Below, one piece after another: positions 1 to 8,037 of a DNA stretch of 64,000 nt; position 1 is the stretch's first letter; each line of letters starts with the position of its first letter. The notes beneath the pieces were generated by a model. That model saw only the letters and a list, made by a program, of their open reading frames with translations. It searched no databases and had not been told where the DNA came from. The DNA is taken from NCBI GenBank assembly GCA_046327715.1, contig JAXLXY010000015.1, forward strand, positions 9,977 to 73,976, written 5' to 3'. A program made the translations under genes and the position numbers. Source of the stretch: JADJOM01 sp046327715. Its GTDB lineage: Bacteria > Gemmatimonadota > Gemmatimonadetes > Gemmatimonadales > GWC2-71-9.

Positions 1-702
1 GCTGTCGGGCGTCATCACCTCGTCGATCAGCCGCAGCGTCCCCTGGGTGTCCACCCCGAACTCGAACTTGGTGTCGGCGATGATGATCCCGCGGGTGGCG
101 GCGTAGTCGCGGCCGGCGCCGTAGACCGCGAAGCTCGCGTCGCGGAGCCGGATCGCCAGCGCCGGCCCGAGCGCGGTGGCCATGGTGGAGAAGGTCACGT
201 TGATGTCGTGCCCGGCCTCCTCCTTGGTGGCGGGGGAGAAGACCGGCGGCTCCAGCCGCGCGCTCTCCACCAGCCCGCCCGGCAGCGCCTCGCCCGCCAG
301 GGTGCCGCTCTCCTTGTATTCCTTCCAGGCCGAGCCGGAGAGGTAGCCGCGCACCACGCACTCGAAGGGCACCGGCGTGGTGCGCCGCACCAGCATCGTG
401 CGCCCGGCGATCTCGGCGCGGTGCGGCGCCAGCGCCGGGAACCGCCGCACCACCTCGCTGGTGCGCGCCGTCACGAAGTGGCTCGGCACCTGCGCCCCCA
501 GCAGCTCGAACCAGAACGCGCTGATCTGGGTCAGCACCGCGCCCTTCCGCGGGATGGCCTCGCGCATCACGATGTCGAACGCGCTCACCCGGTCGCTCGC
601 CACCAGGAGCAGGTGGTCGCGGTCGGCCTCGTACACCTCGCGCACCTTGCCCTTCCGCAGCAGCGGCAGGGGGAGGCGGCTCTCGGTCAGGACGTGCGTC
701 AT
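1..702 (-). CDS. purC: SAICAR synthase PurC (3' end outside window)
   Basis: Phosphoribosylaminoimidazole-succinocarboxamide synthase, the ATP-dependent step of de novo purine synthesis that joins aspartate to CAIR. 234 codons are visible, from the ATG whose complement is at 700-702; the C-terminus lies before base 1. Family motifs are clear: an N-terminal GKVREVYE loop, SDRVSAFD, VVRGYLSGSAW and, close to the window edge, ADTKFEFG followed by IDEVMTPDS. This is the normal order for a single-domain PurC. It lies 127 bp downstream of purB on the same strand, separated by an inverted heptamer repeat, so both purine genes are probably co-transcribed from a promoter upstream of truA or htrA. Confidence 0.97.
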   Translation of the reverse strand, partial: MTHVLTESRLPLPLLRKGKVREVYEADRDHLLLVASDRVSAFDIVMREAIPRKGAVLTQISAFWFELLGAQVPSHFVTARTSEVVRRFPALAPHRAEIAGRTMLVRRTTPVPFECVVRGYLSGSAWKEYKESGTLAGEALPGGLVESARLEPPVFSPATKEEAGHDINVTFSTMATALGPALAIRLRDASFAVYGAGRDYAATRGIIIADTKFEFGVDTQGTLRLIDEVMTPDS

Positions 703-723
703 GGCGTCGTCTCGTTCCAGGGG

Positions 724-828
724 CGGGAAGCGGGAAGCGGGAAGAGGGAAGGACGGGTCAGTCCCGCACCCGCCATGTCCATGCCGGTTCCCGTTCCCCG
801 CTTCCCGTTTCCCGTTTCCCGTTTCCCG
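724..828. repeat. Inverted pair of heptamer repeats (CGGGAAG / TTTCCCG)
   Basis: Four heptamers of type CGGGAAG (last one AGGGAAG) run at 724-751. Four heptamers of type CTTCCCG or TTTCCCG run at 801-828, preceded by degenerate units. The two arrays are inverted, about 49 bp apart, and fill the purB-purC gap. Transcribed from the minus strand they could fold into a stem of about 28 bp between the two cistrons. The same heptamer forms a 16-unit array at 4547-4658. Confidence 0.85.
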
Positions 829-829
829 C

Positions 830-2269
830 TCATACCCTGATCTCCTCCGTCCCCACCGCCGCCGCCACCGCCGCCGCGCGGCCCACCAGCGGCCTCAGGT
901 ACTCCTCCAGGAACTCCCCCACCTGCTCGGCCGAGCGCCCGGTGTAGCGGGCCGGGTCGAGCTCGGCGCTCAGCGTGGCGGTGGGGATCTTCGCGAAGGT
1001 GTGGTCCGCGGCCAGCCGGTCGAGCAGCCGGTTGGGCTCGCCGCGGCTCACCTCCTCCGCGGTCGCCAGGCTGTTCTGCCGGATCACCTCGTGGATCGCC
1101 TGGCGGTCGCCGCCCGCGGCCACCCCCAGCATGATCCACCGCTCGGTGGCCATGAAGGGCATCTGGTCGCGCACGTGGCGCTCGATCACCGCCGGCCGCA
1201 CCTCGATCCCCGCCGCGATGTTGCCCACCAGCAGCAGGATCGCGTCGGTGGCGAGGAACGCCTCCGGCAGGGTGAGCCGCCGGTTGGCGGAGTCGTCGAG
1301 CGTGCGCTCCAGCCACTGGGTGGCGGCGGTGTGGGCGGTGTTGGCCTGCAGGCTGATCACGAACCGCGCCAGCCCGCAGATCCGCTCCGCGCGCATCGGG
1401 TTCCGCTTGTACGCCATGGCCGAGGAGCCGATCTGGTCCTTCTCGAAGGGCTCCAGCAGCTCTCCCTCATGCTGCAGCAGCCGGAGGTCGTGCGCCATCT
1501 TGGCCGCCGACTGCGCGATGCCGCTCAGCGCGTCGAGGATGGTGCTGTCGCCCTTGCGGCTGTAGGTCTGGCCGGTCACCGGGAACACCCGGGGCACGCC
1601 GAGCTTCTGCGCGATGCGCCGCTCCAGCTCGCGCACCTTCTGGTGGTCGCCCCGGAACAGCTCGAGAAAGCTCGCCTGGGTGCCGGTGGTCCCCTTGCAG
1701 CCCCGCAGTCGGAGCGCCTCCAGCCGGTGCAGCAGCTCCTCGACGTCGAGCGCGAAGTCCTGCATCCACAGCGTGGCCCGCTTGCCCACCGTGGTGAGCT
1801 GCGCCGGCTGGAAGTGGGTGTAGGCCAGGCAGGGGAGGGCCCGGTGCGCCAGCGCGAAGCGCTCCAGGTGGCCCAGCACGTCGAGCAGCCGGCCCAGCAG
1901 CAGCTCGAGCCCCGCCTTGAGCACCAGCACGTCGGCGTTGTCGGTCACGAAGGCGCTGGTGGCGCCGAGGTGGATGATCGGCTTGGCCGCCGGCGCCTGG
2001 TCGCCGAAGTGGTGCACGTGGGCCATGACGTCGTGCCGGAAGCGCTTCTCGTACGCCGCCGCCGCGGCGAGGTCGGCGTCGTCCAGGTGGGCCCGCAGGT
2101 CGGCCAGCGCCGCCTCGGGGATGTCGAGCCCGAGCTCCCGCTCGCCCTCCGCCAGCGCCAGCCACACCCGGCGCCACAGCCCGATGCGGTGCCGCTCCCC
2201 CCACAGCCGCTGCATGGCGGGGGAGCTGTAGCGGGTGCCCAGCGGCGAGCGGTAGCCGTCGTCGGTCAT
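830..2269 (-). CDS. purB: Adenylosuccinate lyase PurB (eukaryote-like type)
   Basis: Fumarate-releasing lyase acting twice in purine synthesis (SAICAR to AICAR, adenylosuccinate to AMP). 479 aa. The fumarase/aspartase superfamily signature GSSAMAYKRNP is at residues 281-291; THFQPAQLTTVGKR (151-164), GTTGTQASF and ERTLDDSANRR are also present. From memory, this series of motifs resembles animal ADSL more than the usual shorter Bacillus or E. coli PurB, including the length near 480. The ATG overlaps the htrA stop as ATGA, so the two are translationally coupled; purC follows. Function is secure; the closeness to the eukaryotic type is a judgement without an alignment. Confidence 0.96.
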   Translation of the reverse strand: MTDDGYRSPLGTRYSSPAMQRLWGERHRIGLWRRVWLALAEGERELGLDIPEAALADLRAHLDDADLAAAAAYEKRFRHDVMAHVHHFGDQAPAAKPIIHLGATSAFVTDNADVLVLKAGLELLLGRLLDVLGHLERFALAHRALPCLAYTHFQPAQLTTVGKRATLWMQDFALDVEELLHRLEALRLRGCKGTTGTQASFLELFRGDHQKVRELERRIAQKLGVPRVFPVTGQTYSRKGDSTILDALSGIAQSAAKMAHDLRLLQHEGELLEPFEKDQIGSSAMAYKRNPMRAERICGLARFVISLQANTAHTAATQWLERTLDDSANRRLTLPEAFLATDAILLLVGNIAAGIEVRPAVIERHVRDQMPFMATERWIMLGVAAGGDRQAIHEVIRQNSLATAEEVSRGEPNRLLDRLAADHTFAKIPTATLSAELDPARYTGRSAEQVGEFLEEYLRPLVGRAAAVAAAVGTEEIRV

Positions 2270-3675
2270 CGGAACTCGAGGTCGGTGTAGGCGATCGAGC
2301 CGTCACGCTCGAAGAAGAGCCGCACCGCCTGCCGCGGCTTGAGCACGTTCACCACGTCGCGCACGTCGTCGGCGGTGGCGATCCGCCGCCGGTTCATCCC
2401 CACGATCACGTCCCCCTCGGCCAGCCCGGTCGCCGCCGCGAGCTCGCGCGAGATCCGGAAGATCAGCGCCCCCCGGTCCGACTGCACCCCGCGCTCGGCC
2501 CGCACCTGGTCGGTCAGCGTCACCAGCTGCAGGTCCTTGAGCACCGTCACCTTCTCCGCGGTGCTGGTGGGGAGGTCGCCGCTGGTGAGCCGCGCCGTCA
2601 CCTCGCGGCCGCTCCGCCGCGCCACCAGCGTCACCACGTCGTTCACGTGCAGGTCGAGCTTCACCGCTTCCCAGTCGAGGTAGTTGTGCAGCGCCCGCGC
2701 GTTGGCGCGGGTCAGCACGTCGCCCCGGCGGAGCCCCGCCCGGTCGGCCGGCCCCCCCGGCGCCACGCTGGTCACCAGCACGCCCCCCTGGCTCTTCCAG
2801 TCGCGCAGGCTCTCCGCCCCCGCCACCTCGAACCCCACCCACGCCCGCCGCACCGCGCCGGTGCGCAGGATCTCGTCGGCCACCCGGAGCGCCCGCTCGA
2901 TCGGGATCGCGAACCCCAGCCCGATCGACCCGCCGCTCTGCGACAGGATGGAGCTGTTCACCCCGATCACCTCGCCCAGCGCGTTGGCCAGCGGCCCCCC
3001 CGAGTTGCCGGGGTTGATGGAGGCGTCGGTCTGGATCATGTCGAGGTAGAGCCCCGACTGGTCCCGGCCCGGGAGGATGTTGCGGTTGACCGCGCTGATC
3101 ACGCCCGCGGTCACCGTCGGCTCCACGTTGCCCAGCAGGTAGGCGAAGGGGTTCCCCAGCGCCACCACCCACTCGCCGATCATCAGGTCGGTGCTCCTGC
3201 CGGTCTTCACCGTGTGGAGCCCGCTCCGCTCCACCCGGATCACCGCGATGTCGGTGAGCGGGTCCTCGCCCAGCAGCTGCGCCGGCGCGTCGCTGCCGTC
3301 CGGCAGCGTCACGATGATCTTGTCGGCGCCCCCCACCACGTGCTGGTTGGTGATGATGACGCCCTCGGGCCGGACGATGAAGCCGGTGCCGAAGCTCTGC
3401 TGCTCGCGGGGCGACTGGGGGACGAAGAAGAAGTCGAACGGCGTCTGCGCCGCCACCGTCCGGGTGCTGGTCACCGTGATGGAGACCACCGCCGGGGAGA
3501 CCGTCTGCGCCGCCTCCACGATCGCCGTGCGGCGGCTGCCGTCGAGCGCCTGGGACACCGCCGGCCGCGCCGGCCGCTGCGCCTCGAGGGTCTCCACGAA
3601 CTGTGGGGCGCGCTGGTCCGCGCGACAGCCCGCGAGCAGCATCCCCGCCACGAGCCCGAGCCGCCGGGCGGTCAC
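2266..3675 (-). CDS. htrA: HtrA/DegP-type serine protease lipoprotein with two PDZ domains
   Basis: Envelope quality-control protease. 469 aa from a GTG at 3675 whose G-T-G overlaps the truA stop (GTGA); an in-frame extension to 4365 is rejected because it reads through truA. A lipoprotein signal ends in LLAGC with Cys17 as the lipidation site. The trypsin-like triad is visible: His112 in TNQHVVGG, Asp142 in PLTDIAVI and Ser225 in PGNSGGPL. A first PDZ domain (about 270-370) contains GVLVTSVAPGGPADRAGL; a second, weaker one ends the protein (about 385-469, with GLAEGDVIVGMN). It lies between truA and purB in one overlapping run, an unusual home for an envelope protease. Confidence 0.94.
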   Translation of the reverse strand: MTARRLGLVAGMLLAGCRADQRAPQFVETLEAQRPARPAVSQALDGSRRTAIVEAAQTVSPAVVSITVTSTRTVAAQTPFDFFFVPQSPREQQSFGTGFIVRPEGVIITNQHVVGGADKIIVTLPDGSDAPAQLLGEDPLTDIAVIRVERSGLHTVKTGRSTDLMIGEWVVALGNPFAYLLGNVEPTVTAGVISAVNRNILPGRDQSGLYLDMIQTDASINPGNSGGPLANALGEVIGVNSSILSQSGGSIGLGFAIPIERALRVADEILRTGAVRRAWVGFEVAGAESLRDWKSQGGVLVTSVAPGGPADRAGLRRGDVLTRANARALHNYLDWEAVKLDLHVNDVVTLVARRSGREVTARLTSGDLPTSTAEKVTVLKDLQLVTLTDQVRAERGVQSDRGALIFRISRELAAATGLAEGDVIVGMNRRRIATADDVRDVVNVLKPRQAVRLFFERDGSIAYTDLEFR

Positions 3676-4481
3676 GCCTCCGCCTCCGCGTAGCAGCTCG
3701 CCGGATACTCGGCTGCGACGAAGTACAACCCCTGGGGCGGGGCCGGTGGGCTGGTCAGGTGATTGTCGGTCGATGCGAGCAGCGTCGCCATGTCCTCTAC
3801 CGGGCGGCGGTCCAGGCCAATGTCCACCATCGTGCCGACGAGAAACCGCACCATGTGGTGCAGGAACCGGTCGGCGGCAATCTCCAGCCGCCACCCCGTC
3901 TCCCGGGCTTCCCAGGCGGCCTGACGGATCGTGCACTCGTACGGGCGCCCCGGATGGGCCCCCGAACGGGCCTGCACATCGTCGTCCGCGACCGGCTTGC
4001 GCACCGCGAAGGCGTGGAACGCATGCGTCCCGGCCAGGGACGCCGCCGCCCGGTGCAGCCGGTCTCCATCCAGCGGGCGGCACAGCGCCCACTCGTAGGG
4101 GCGCCGGAAGGGCGACGCCGCGGCGGCGTCGGTCCCGATGACGTAGCGGTAACGGCGGCCGGTGGCGCTCCTGCGGGCATGGAACCCCGCCACCATCGGC
4201 GTCACCCGCTCCACCCAGCATTCCCGCGGCAGCAGGGCGTTGAGCGCCCGCCGCAGCGACTCGGCCGTCCATCGCGCCGGGACCGCGAAGCTCACCCCCA
4301 TCCCCAGGGCGTGCACCCCCGCGTCCGTCCGGCCGGCCCCATGCGCCACCACCCGCTTCCCGCACACCCGCTCCAGCACCCCCTCCACCTCCGCCTGCAC
4401 CGTGCGCGCGTCCGGCTGCCGCTGCCAGCCCGCGAAGGCACGTCCATCATAATGCAGGAGGGCCAGATAGGTCCGGCTCAT
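3672..4481 (-). CDS. truA: tRNA pseudouridine(38-40) synthase TruA
   Basis: Isomerises uridines 38-40 of the tRNA anticodon stem. 269 aa, normal family length, starting at ATG 4481 with MSRTYLALLHYDGRAFAGWQ. The catalytic aspartate is Asp53 in GAGRTDAGVHA, and RFLHHMVRFLVGTM is the conserved C-terminal RNA-binding/active-site segment. Longer in-frame starts upstream run through the heptamer repeat array and are unlikely. It is the first gene of the minus-strand run truA-htrA-purB-purC and its stop overlaps the htrA start. Confidence 0.96.
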   Translation of the reverse strand: MSRTYLALLHYDGRAFAGWQRQPDARTVQAEVEGVLERVCGKRVVAHGAGRTDAGVHALGMGVSFAVPARWTAESLRRALNALLPRECWVERVTPMVAGFHARRSATGRRYRYVIGTDAAAASPFRRPYEWALCRPLDGDRLHRAAASLAGTHAFHAFAVRKPVADDDVQARSGAHPGRPYECTIRQAAWEARETGWRLEIAADRFLHHMVRFLVGTMVDIGLDRRPVEDMATLLASTDNHLTSPPAPPQGLYFVAAEYPASCYAEAEA

Positions 4482-4864
4482 GAGGCCCGGAATATAGCCG
4501 GAAGGGAAGGGGGAGGGGACGACCCGAACCAACGAGGAGTTCGGGGCGGGAAACGGGAAGCGGGAAACGGGAAGCGGGAAGCGGGAAGCGGGAAAAGGGA
4601 AGAGGGAAGGGGGAAGAGGGAAGTGGGAAGTGGGAAAAGGGAAGAGGGAAGGGGGAAGGGGACGAGGAGCGCGGCGCAGCAGCCCTGCCCGCCCCGGGGG
4701 CCCCGCAAGCAGGCGTCCGACGGGGCGGGGGGGAAGGGCGGGACTGGGCGCCTGCGGCGCGGGGCTCCCGGGCGGGCGTCGACCCGATCCCCGCGAGCAG
4801 AGCCCCAACCGGCTGGCGGTCGACGACAGGTGGCTTCTAGCCCGCCACGACTGCCTGTAAGTTG
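4482..4864. other. 383-bp divergent intergenic region truA / trpD
   Basis: The longest gene-free stretch in the window. It separates divergent truA and trpD, so it must hold both promoters, but no convincing -35/-10 pair stands out. Its middle is the heptamer array at 4547-4658; the part nearest trpD (4680-4830) is extremely GC-rich without a clear element. Confidence 0.6.
4547..4658 (+). repeat. Heptanucleotide tandem array, 16 units of NGGGAAR
   Basis: Sixteen uninterrupted 7-bp units fit NGGGAAR: first mostly CGGGAAG or CGGGAAA, then AGGGAAG, GGGGAAG, TGGGAAG and TGGGAAA variants. The plus strand is almost pure purine with a GGG every 7 bases. The array lies 65 bp upstream of the truA start and 206 bp upstream of trpD. 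The same unit appears as an inverted pair between purB and purC. Confidence 0.95.
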
Positions 4865-5884
4865 ATGACGATGCCTACCCCCCTCCACGCCGCCCTGCGT
4901 ATCGTCGCCACCGGCCAGCCGCTCACCGCCGACCAGGCCGCCGCGGCCTTCCGGGTCATCATGCGGGGCGACGCCTCCCCGGCCCTGATCGCCGGCCTCC
5001 TCCTCGGCCTCCGCGCCCGGGGCGAGACCAGCGACGAGATCGCCGGCGCCGCCACCGCCCTGCGCGAGGCCATGATCCCCCTCGATGCCGGCGCGGGGGC
5101 CCCCCTGGTCGATACCTGCGGCACCGGCGGGGGCGGCGTCAGCACCTTCAACGTCTCCACGGCGGCCGCCTTCGTCACCGCCGCCGCCGGGGCGCGGGTC
5201 CCCAAGCACGGCAACCGGAGCTACACCTCCCGGTGCGGCTCCGCCGACGTCCTCGAGGCCCTCGGCGTCGACATCGCCCTCGATCCCGACCGCGCCGCCC
5301 GCCGCCTCAACCAGGCCGGGATGGTCTTCCTCTTTGCCCCGAACTACCACCCCGCCATGCGCCACGTCGGCCCCACCCGGAAGGAACTGGGCGTGGCCAC
5401 CATCATGAACCTCCTCGGCCCCCTGGCGAACCCCGCCGGCGTGAGCCGCCAGGTCATCGGCGTGGCCGATCGCCACCGGGCCCCGCTCCTGGCCCAGGCG
5501 CTCCTCCGGCTCGGGGCGGAGCACGCGCTGGTGGTGCATGGTGAGGTAGGAATGGACGAGATCAGCCCGGCCGGCCGTACCGCCGTCTGGGAGGTGCGCG
5601 GGGGACGCATCGCCACCTGGACCATTGAGCCGTCGGACTACGAGCTGGACTGGGAGGAGACGGGGGCGCTGGCGGGTGGGGAGCCGGCCGCCAACGCGGC
5701 GCGGATCGAGGCCCTGTTCGGCGGCGCCGACGACGAGGCCGCCCGGCGGGCCGTGGTGCTCAACGCCGGCGCCGCGATTTACGTCTCGGGCCTGGTGGCC
5801 GACTACGGCACCGCGCTGCGCCGCGCGGCGGAGGTGCTGGCGGCCGGCGGAGCGCGGGCGGTGCTGGAGGCCGTGAAGCGCTGA
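4865..5884 (+). CDS. trpD: Anthranilate phosphoribosyltransferase TrpD
   Basis: Transfers the phosphoribosyl group of PRPP to anthranilate, the second step of tryptophan synthesis. About 339 aa, usual length. The PRPP-binding glycine-rich loop DTCGTGGGG (followed by STFNVST) and the KHGNRS motif are intact; MRHVGPTRKELGV and TIMNLLGPLANP are typical of the family. The start is uncertain between ATG 4865 and ATG 4871; neither has a strong ribosome-binding site. It is the first trp gene here, separated from trpC by the oppositely transcribed lexA, so it has its own promoter or belongs to an upstream-regulated unit. trpE and trpG are not in the window. Confidence 0.96.
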   Translation: MTMPTPLHAALRIVATGQPLTADQAAAAFRVIMRGDASPALIAGLLLGLRARGETSDEIAGAATALREAMIPLDAGAGAPLVDTCGTGGGGVSTFNVSTAAAFVTAAAGARVPKHGNRSYTSRCGSADVLEALGVDIALDPDRAARRLNQAGMVFLFAPNYHPAMRHVGPTRKELGVATIMNLLGPLANPAGVSRQVIGVADRHRAPLLAQALLRLGAEHALVVHGEVGMDEISPAGRTAVWEVRGGRIATWTIEPSDYELDWEETGALAGGEPAANAARIEALFGGADDEAARRAVVLNAGAAIYVSGLVADYGTALRRAAEVLAAGGARAVLEAVKR

Positions 5885-5899
5885 GGCGGCAGGGCCGCC

Positions 5900-6508
5900 C
5901 TAGTACTTGCGAATCACCCCCACCACCACCCCCTGGATCAGCACGTCCCGCTCCTGGAACCGCATCGGCTGCATCGTGGGGTTGGCGGGCTGCAGGCGGA
6001 TCCAGCCCCCCTGCTCCCGGTAGTAGCGCTTGACCGTGGCCTCGTTGCCGTTCACCAGCGCGATCACCATCTCGCCGTTGTCGGCCGCCTGCTTGCCGTG
6101 CACCACCACGAAGTCGCCGTCCATGATGTGCTCGTCGATCATGGACTCGCCCTGCACCTTGAGGGCATAGTTGGGGCCGCGCCGCGGCAGCAGCTCATCG
6201 GGCACCGAGAGGGTCTCGCCGGTGACCGTCGACTCGATGGGAAGGCCCGCCGCCACCCGGCCGAGCAGCGGGATCTCCGTGGCGCCGCTGGTCCCCTTGG
6301 GCGGCAGCACCTCGATGGCCCGGCTCTCGTTGTGGGTGCGGTGGATGTAGCCCTTCCGCTCCAGGTTGGTCAGGTGCTCGTGCACCGTGGCCAGCGACTG
6401 GAAGCGGAAGTGCTCCGCGATCTCCTCGAAGCTTGGCGCATACCCCTGGTCGCGGATATGCTCCTGCAGGTACTTGAGGATCTCGCTCTGGCGCTTGGTG
6501 AGCGGCAT
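5900..6508 (-). CDS. lexA: LexA SOS repressor / self-cleaving protease
   Basis: Represses DNA-damage genes and cleaves itself when RecA is activated. 202 aa. The N-terminal winged helix-turn-helix (about 1-65, starting MPLTKRQSEILKYLQEHI) is followed by the S24 peptidase domain. The cleavage site is Ala87-Gly88 in RVAAGLP; the catalytic dyad is Ser122 (QGESMID) and Lys160 (EATVKRYY). All are positioned as in E. coli LexA. A good ribosome-binding site (GGAGG) precedes the ATG by five bases. It is convergent with trpD and divergent from trpC. Four CCGAA boxes in the 68-bp intergenic region are a likely autoregulatory operator. Confidence 0.97.
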   Translation of the reverse strand: MPLTKRQSEILKYLQEHIRDQGYAPSFEEIAEHFRFQSLATVHEHLTNLERKGYIHRTHNESRAIEVLPPKGTSGATEIPLLGRVAAGLPIESTVTGETLSVPDELLPRRGPNYALKVQGESMIDEHIMDGDFVVVHGKQAADNGEMVIALVNGNEATVKRYYREQGGWIRLQPANPTMQPMRFQERDVLIQGVVVGVIRKY

Positions 6509-6528
6509 GCTGCCTCCGATGGTCGTGA

Positions 6529-6569
6529 CCGAACGGACTCCGAATGAAGCTACCCGAATACTGACCGAA
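6529..6569. promoter_or_regulatory. Candidate LexA operator: two 11-bp-period direct repeats
   Basis: On the plus strand CCGAA occurs at 6529, 6540, 6554 and 6565; on the lexA sense strand it reads TTCGG. The spacing is 11, 14 and 11 bp, so there are two pairs, each with one helical turn between repeats. This resembles the alphaproteobacterial LexA box (GTTC-N7-GTTC, also an 11-bp period) rather than the palindromic E. coli or Bacillus boxes. On the minus strand a weak -35 (TTGCTC, complement at 6570-6575), a 17-base spacer and a poor -10 (TAGCTT) would lie across the boxes. LexA binding is inferred from position and form. Confidence 0.55.
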
Positions 6570-6576
6570 GAGCAAG

Positions 6577-7365
6577 ATGCCCACCACCCTGGAGCAGATC
6601 CTCGCCACCACCCGCGCCGGGCTCCCCGCCCTGGCCGCCCGCCGGGGCGAGATCGAACGCCGGGCCGCCACCCCGCCCACGCGCCCTTCCTTCTTAGCCC
6701 CGTGGGACCGCCGTCACCTGGCGCTGATCGCCGAGGTGAAGCGCCGCTCCCCCTCGGCCGGGACCATCAGCGCCGGACTGGATCCGGTCCGGCACGCCCG
6801 CGCCTACGCCGCCGCGGGGGCCAGCGCCATCTCGGTGCTGACCGATGGCCCCTTCTTCGGCGGGGCGCTGGCGGATCTTGAGCAGGTGGCCGGGGCGGTG
6901 GGGGTGCCGCTGCTGCGGAAGGACTTCATCCTCGACGAGCTGCAGATCCTCGAGGCCCGTGCCGCCGGCGCCTCCGCGGTGCTGCTCATCGTCCGGGCCC
7001 TGCCGCTTCCCCGGCTCCGGGAGCTGCTCGGATTTGCCCGGGGGGTGGGACTCGCGGCGCTGGTCGAGGTGCACGACGCCCGCGAGCTCGACCAGGCCCT
7101 CGAGACCGATGCCCGCTACCTCGGCGTCAACAGCCGCAACCTCGACACCTTCGCCATCGACGTGAACGCCGCCTGGCGCCTCCTCGCCCGCATCCCCGCC
7201 GACCGGGTGGCCATCGCCGAGAGCGGCATGGCCTCGGAGGAAGACGTCCGGACGGCCGCCGCCGCGGGCGCCGATGGGGTGCTCATCGGCACCGCCCTCT
7301 CCGGCGCCGCCGACCCCTCCGCCCTCGCCCGCGCGGTGGCGACGGTGCCCAGGACTGGCCGGTAG
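6577..7365 (+). CDS. trpC: Indole-3-glycerol phosphate synthase TrpC
   Basis: Ring-closing decarboxylation of CdRP to indole-3-glycerol phosphate. 262 aa. Single-domain TIM barrel with the catalytic EVKRRSPS motif (about residue 52), LLRKDFILDELQI, LGVNSRNLDTF and IAESGMAS, all in the family order. It starts 68 bp from divergent lexA, so both promoters and the CCGAA boxes share this short space; control of trpC by the same boxes is possible. trpF follows directly. Confidence 0.97.
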   Translation: MPTTLEQILATTRAGLPALAARRGEIERRAATPPTRPSFLAPWDRRHLALIAEVKRRSPSAGTISAGLDPVRHARAYAAAGASAISVLTDGPFFGGALADLEQVAGAVGVPLLRKDFILDELQILEARAAGASAVLLIVRALPLPRLRELLGFARGVGLAALVEVHDARELDQALETDARYLGVNSRNLDTFAIDVNAAWRLLARIPADRVAIAESGMASEEDVRTAAAAGADGVLIGTALSGAADPSALARAVATVPRTGR

Positions 7366-7366
7366 G

Positions 7367-8037
7367 GTGCCCCCTCATCTCCCCCCCGAGCCGCCGAGCC
7401 GCCAAGCCGCCGAGCCGCCGAGCCGCCGCGTCGCCGCCAAGATCTGCGGGCTGACCCGGCCGGAGGACGCCCGGGAGGCCGTCCGCCTCGGCGCGAGCTA
7501 CCTCGGCGTCATCTTCGCCGGGGGGCCCCGGCAGGTCGATCCCGGGCGGGCCCGGGCCATCGTGGAGGCCGCCGGCCAAGTTCCTGTGATTGGGGTCTTT
7601 GGCGCACAGGGGGAGGGGGAGATATTACAGGTGTGCCGTGCGGCCGGCCTGGCCGGTGCCCAGTTGCATGGCGACCACTCCCCCGTCCTGATCGAGCGGC
7701 TCGCCGCGGCTGGTCTCCTGGTCCTTCCCGTGGTGCGGCTCGGCGGCCCGGACGACCTCGCGCGGCTCGATCCGCTCCCCGGCCCGGTGCTGGTGGAGCC
7801 GAAGGTCGCGGGCCGCCTCGGGGGGACGGGCGTGCCGCTGGCGCTCGACCTGGCCCGCGCCGCGCGGGAGCGGCTGGCCGGCCGCGCCCTCTGGCTCGCC
7901 GGCGGGCTCACCCCCGAGACCGTGCACGAGGCGGTCCGCCGCGTGGCGCCCGATGTGGTGGACGTATCCTCCGGGGTGGAACAGATTCCCGGCGTGAAGG
8001 ACCCTGTACGAATGGCCCGCTTCCTGGAGGTCGTGCG

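Noticed and set aside
3676..4365. In-frame N-terminal extension of the HtrA gene to 4365
   Set aside because: It overlaps nearly the whole of truA in another frame and would hide a clear lipoprotein signal; the GTG at 3675 with a GTGA overlap explains the start.
4547..4658. Heptamer array as a CRISPR
   Set aside because: Units are 7 bp with no spacers and no cas genes lie nearby; it is a simple tandem repeat.
4478..5539. Long minus-strand reading frame (353 codons) across the heptamer array and trpD
   Set aside because: A shadow of trpD and of the repeat, low-complexity Gly/Arg-rich, with no family features.
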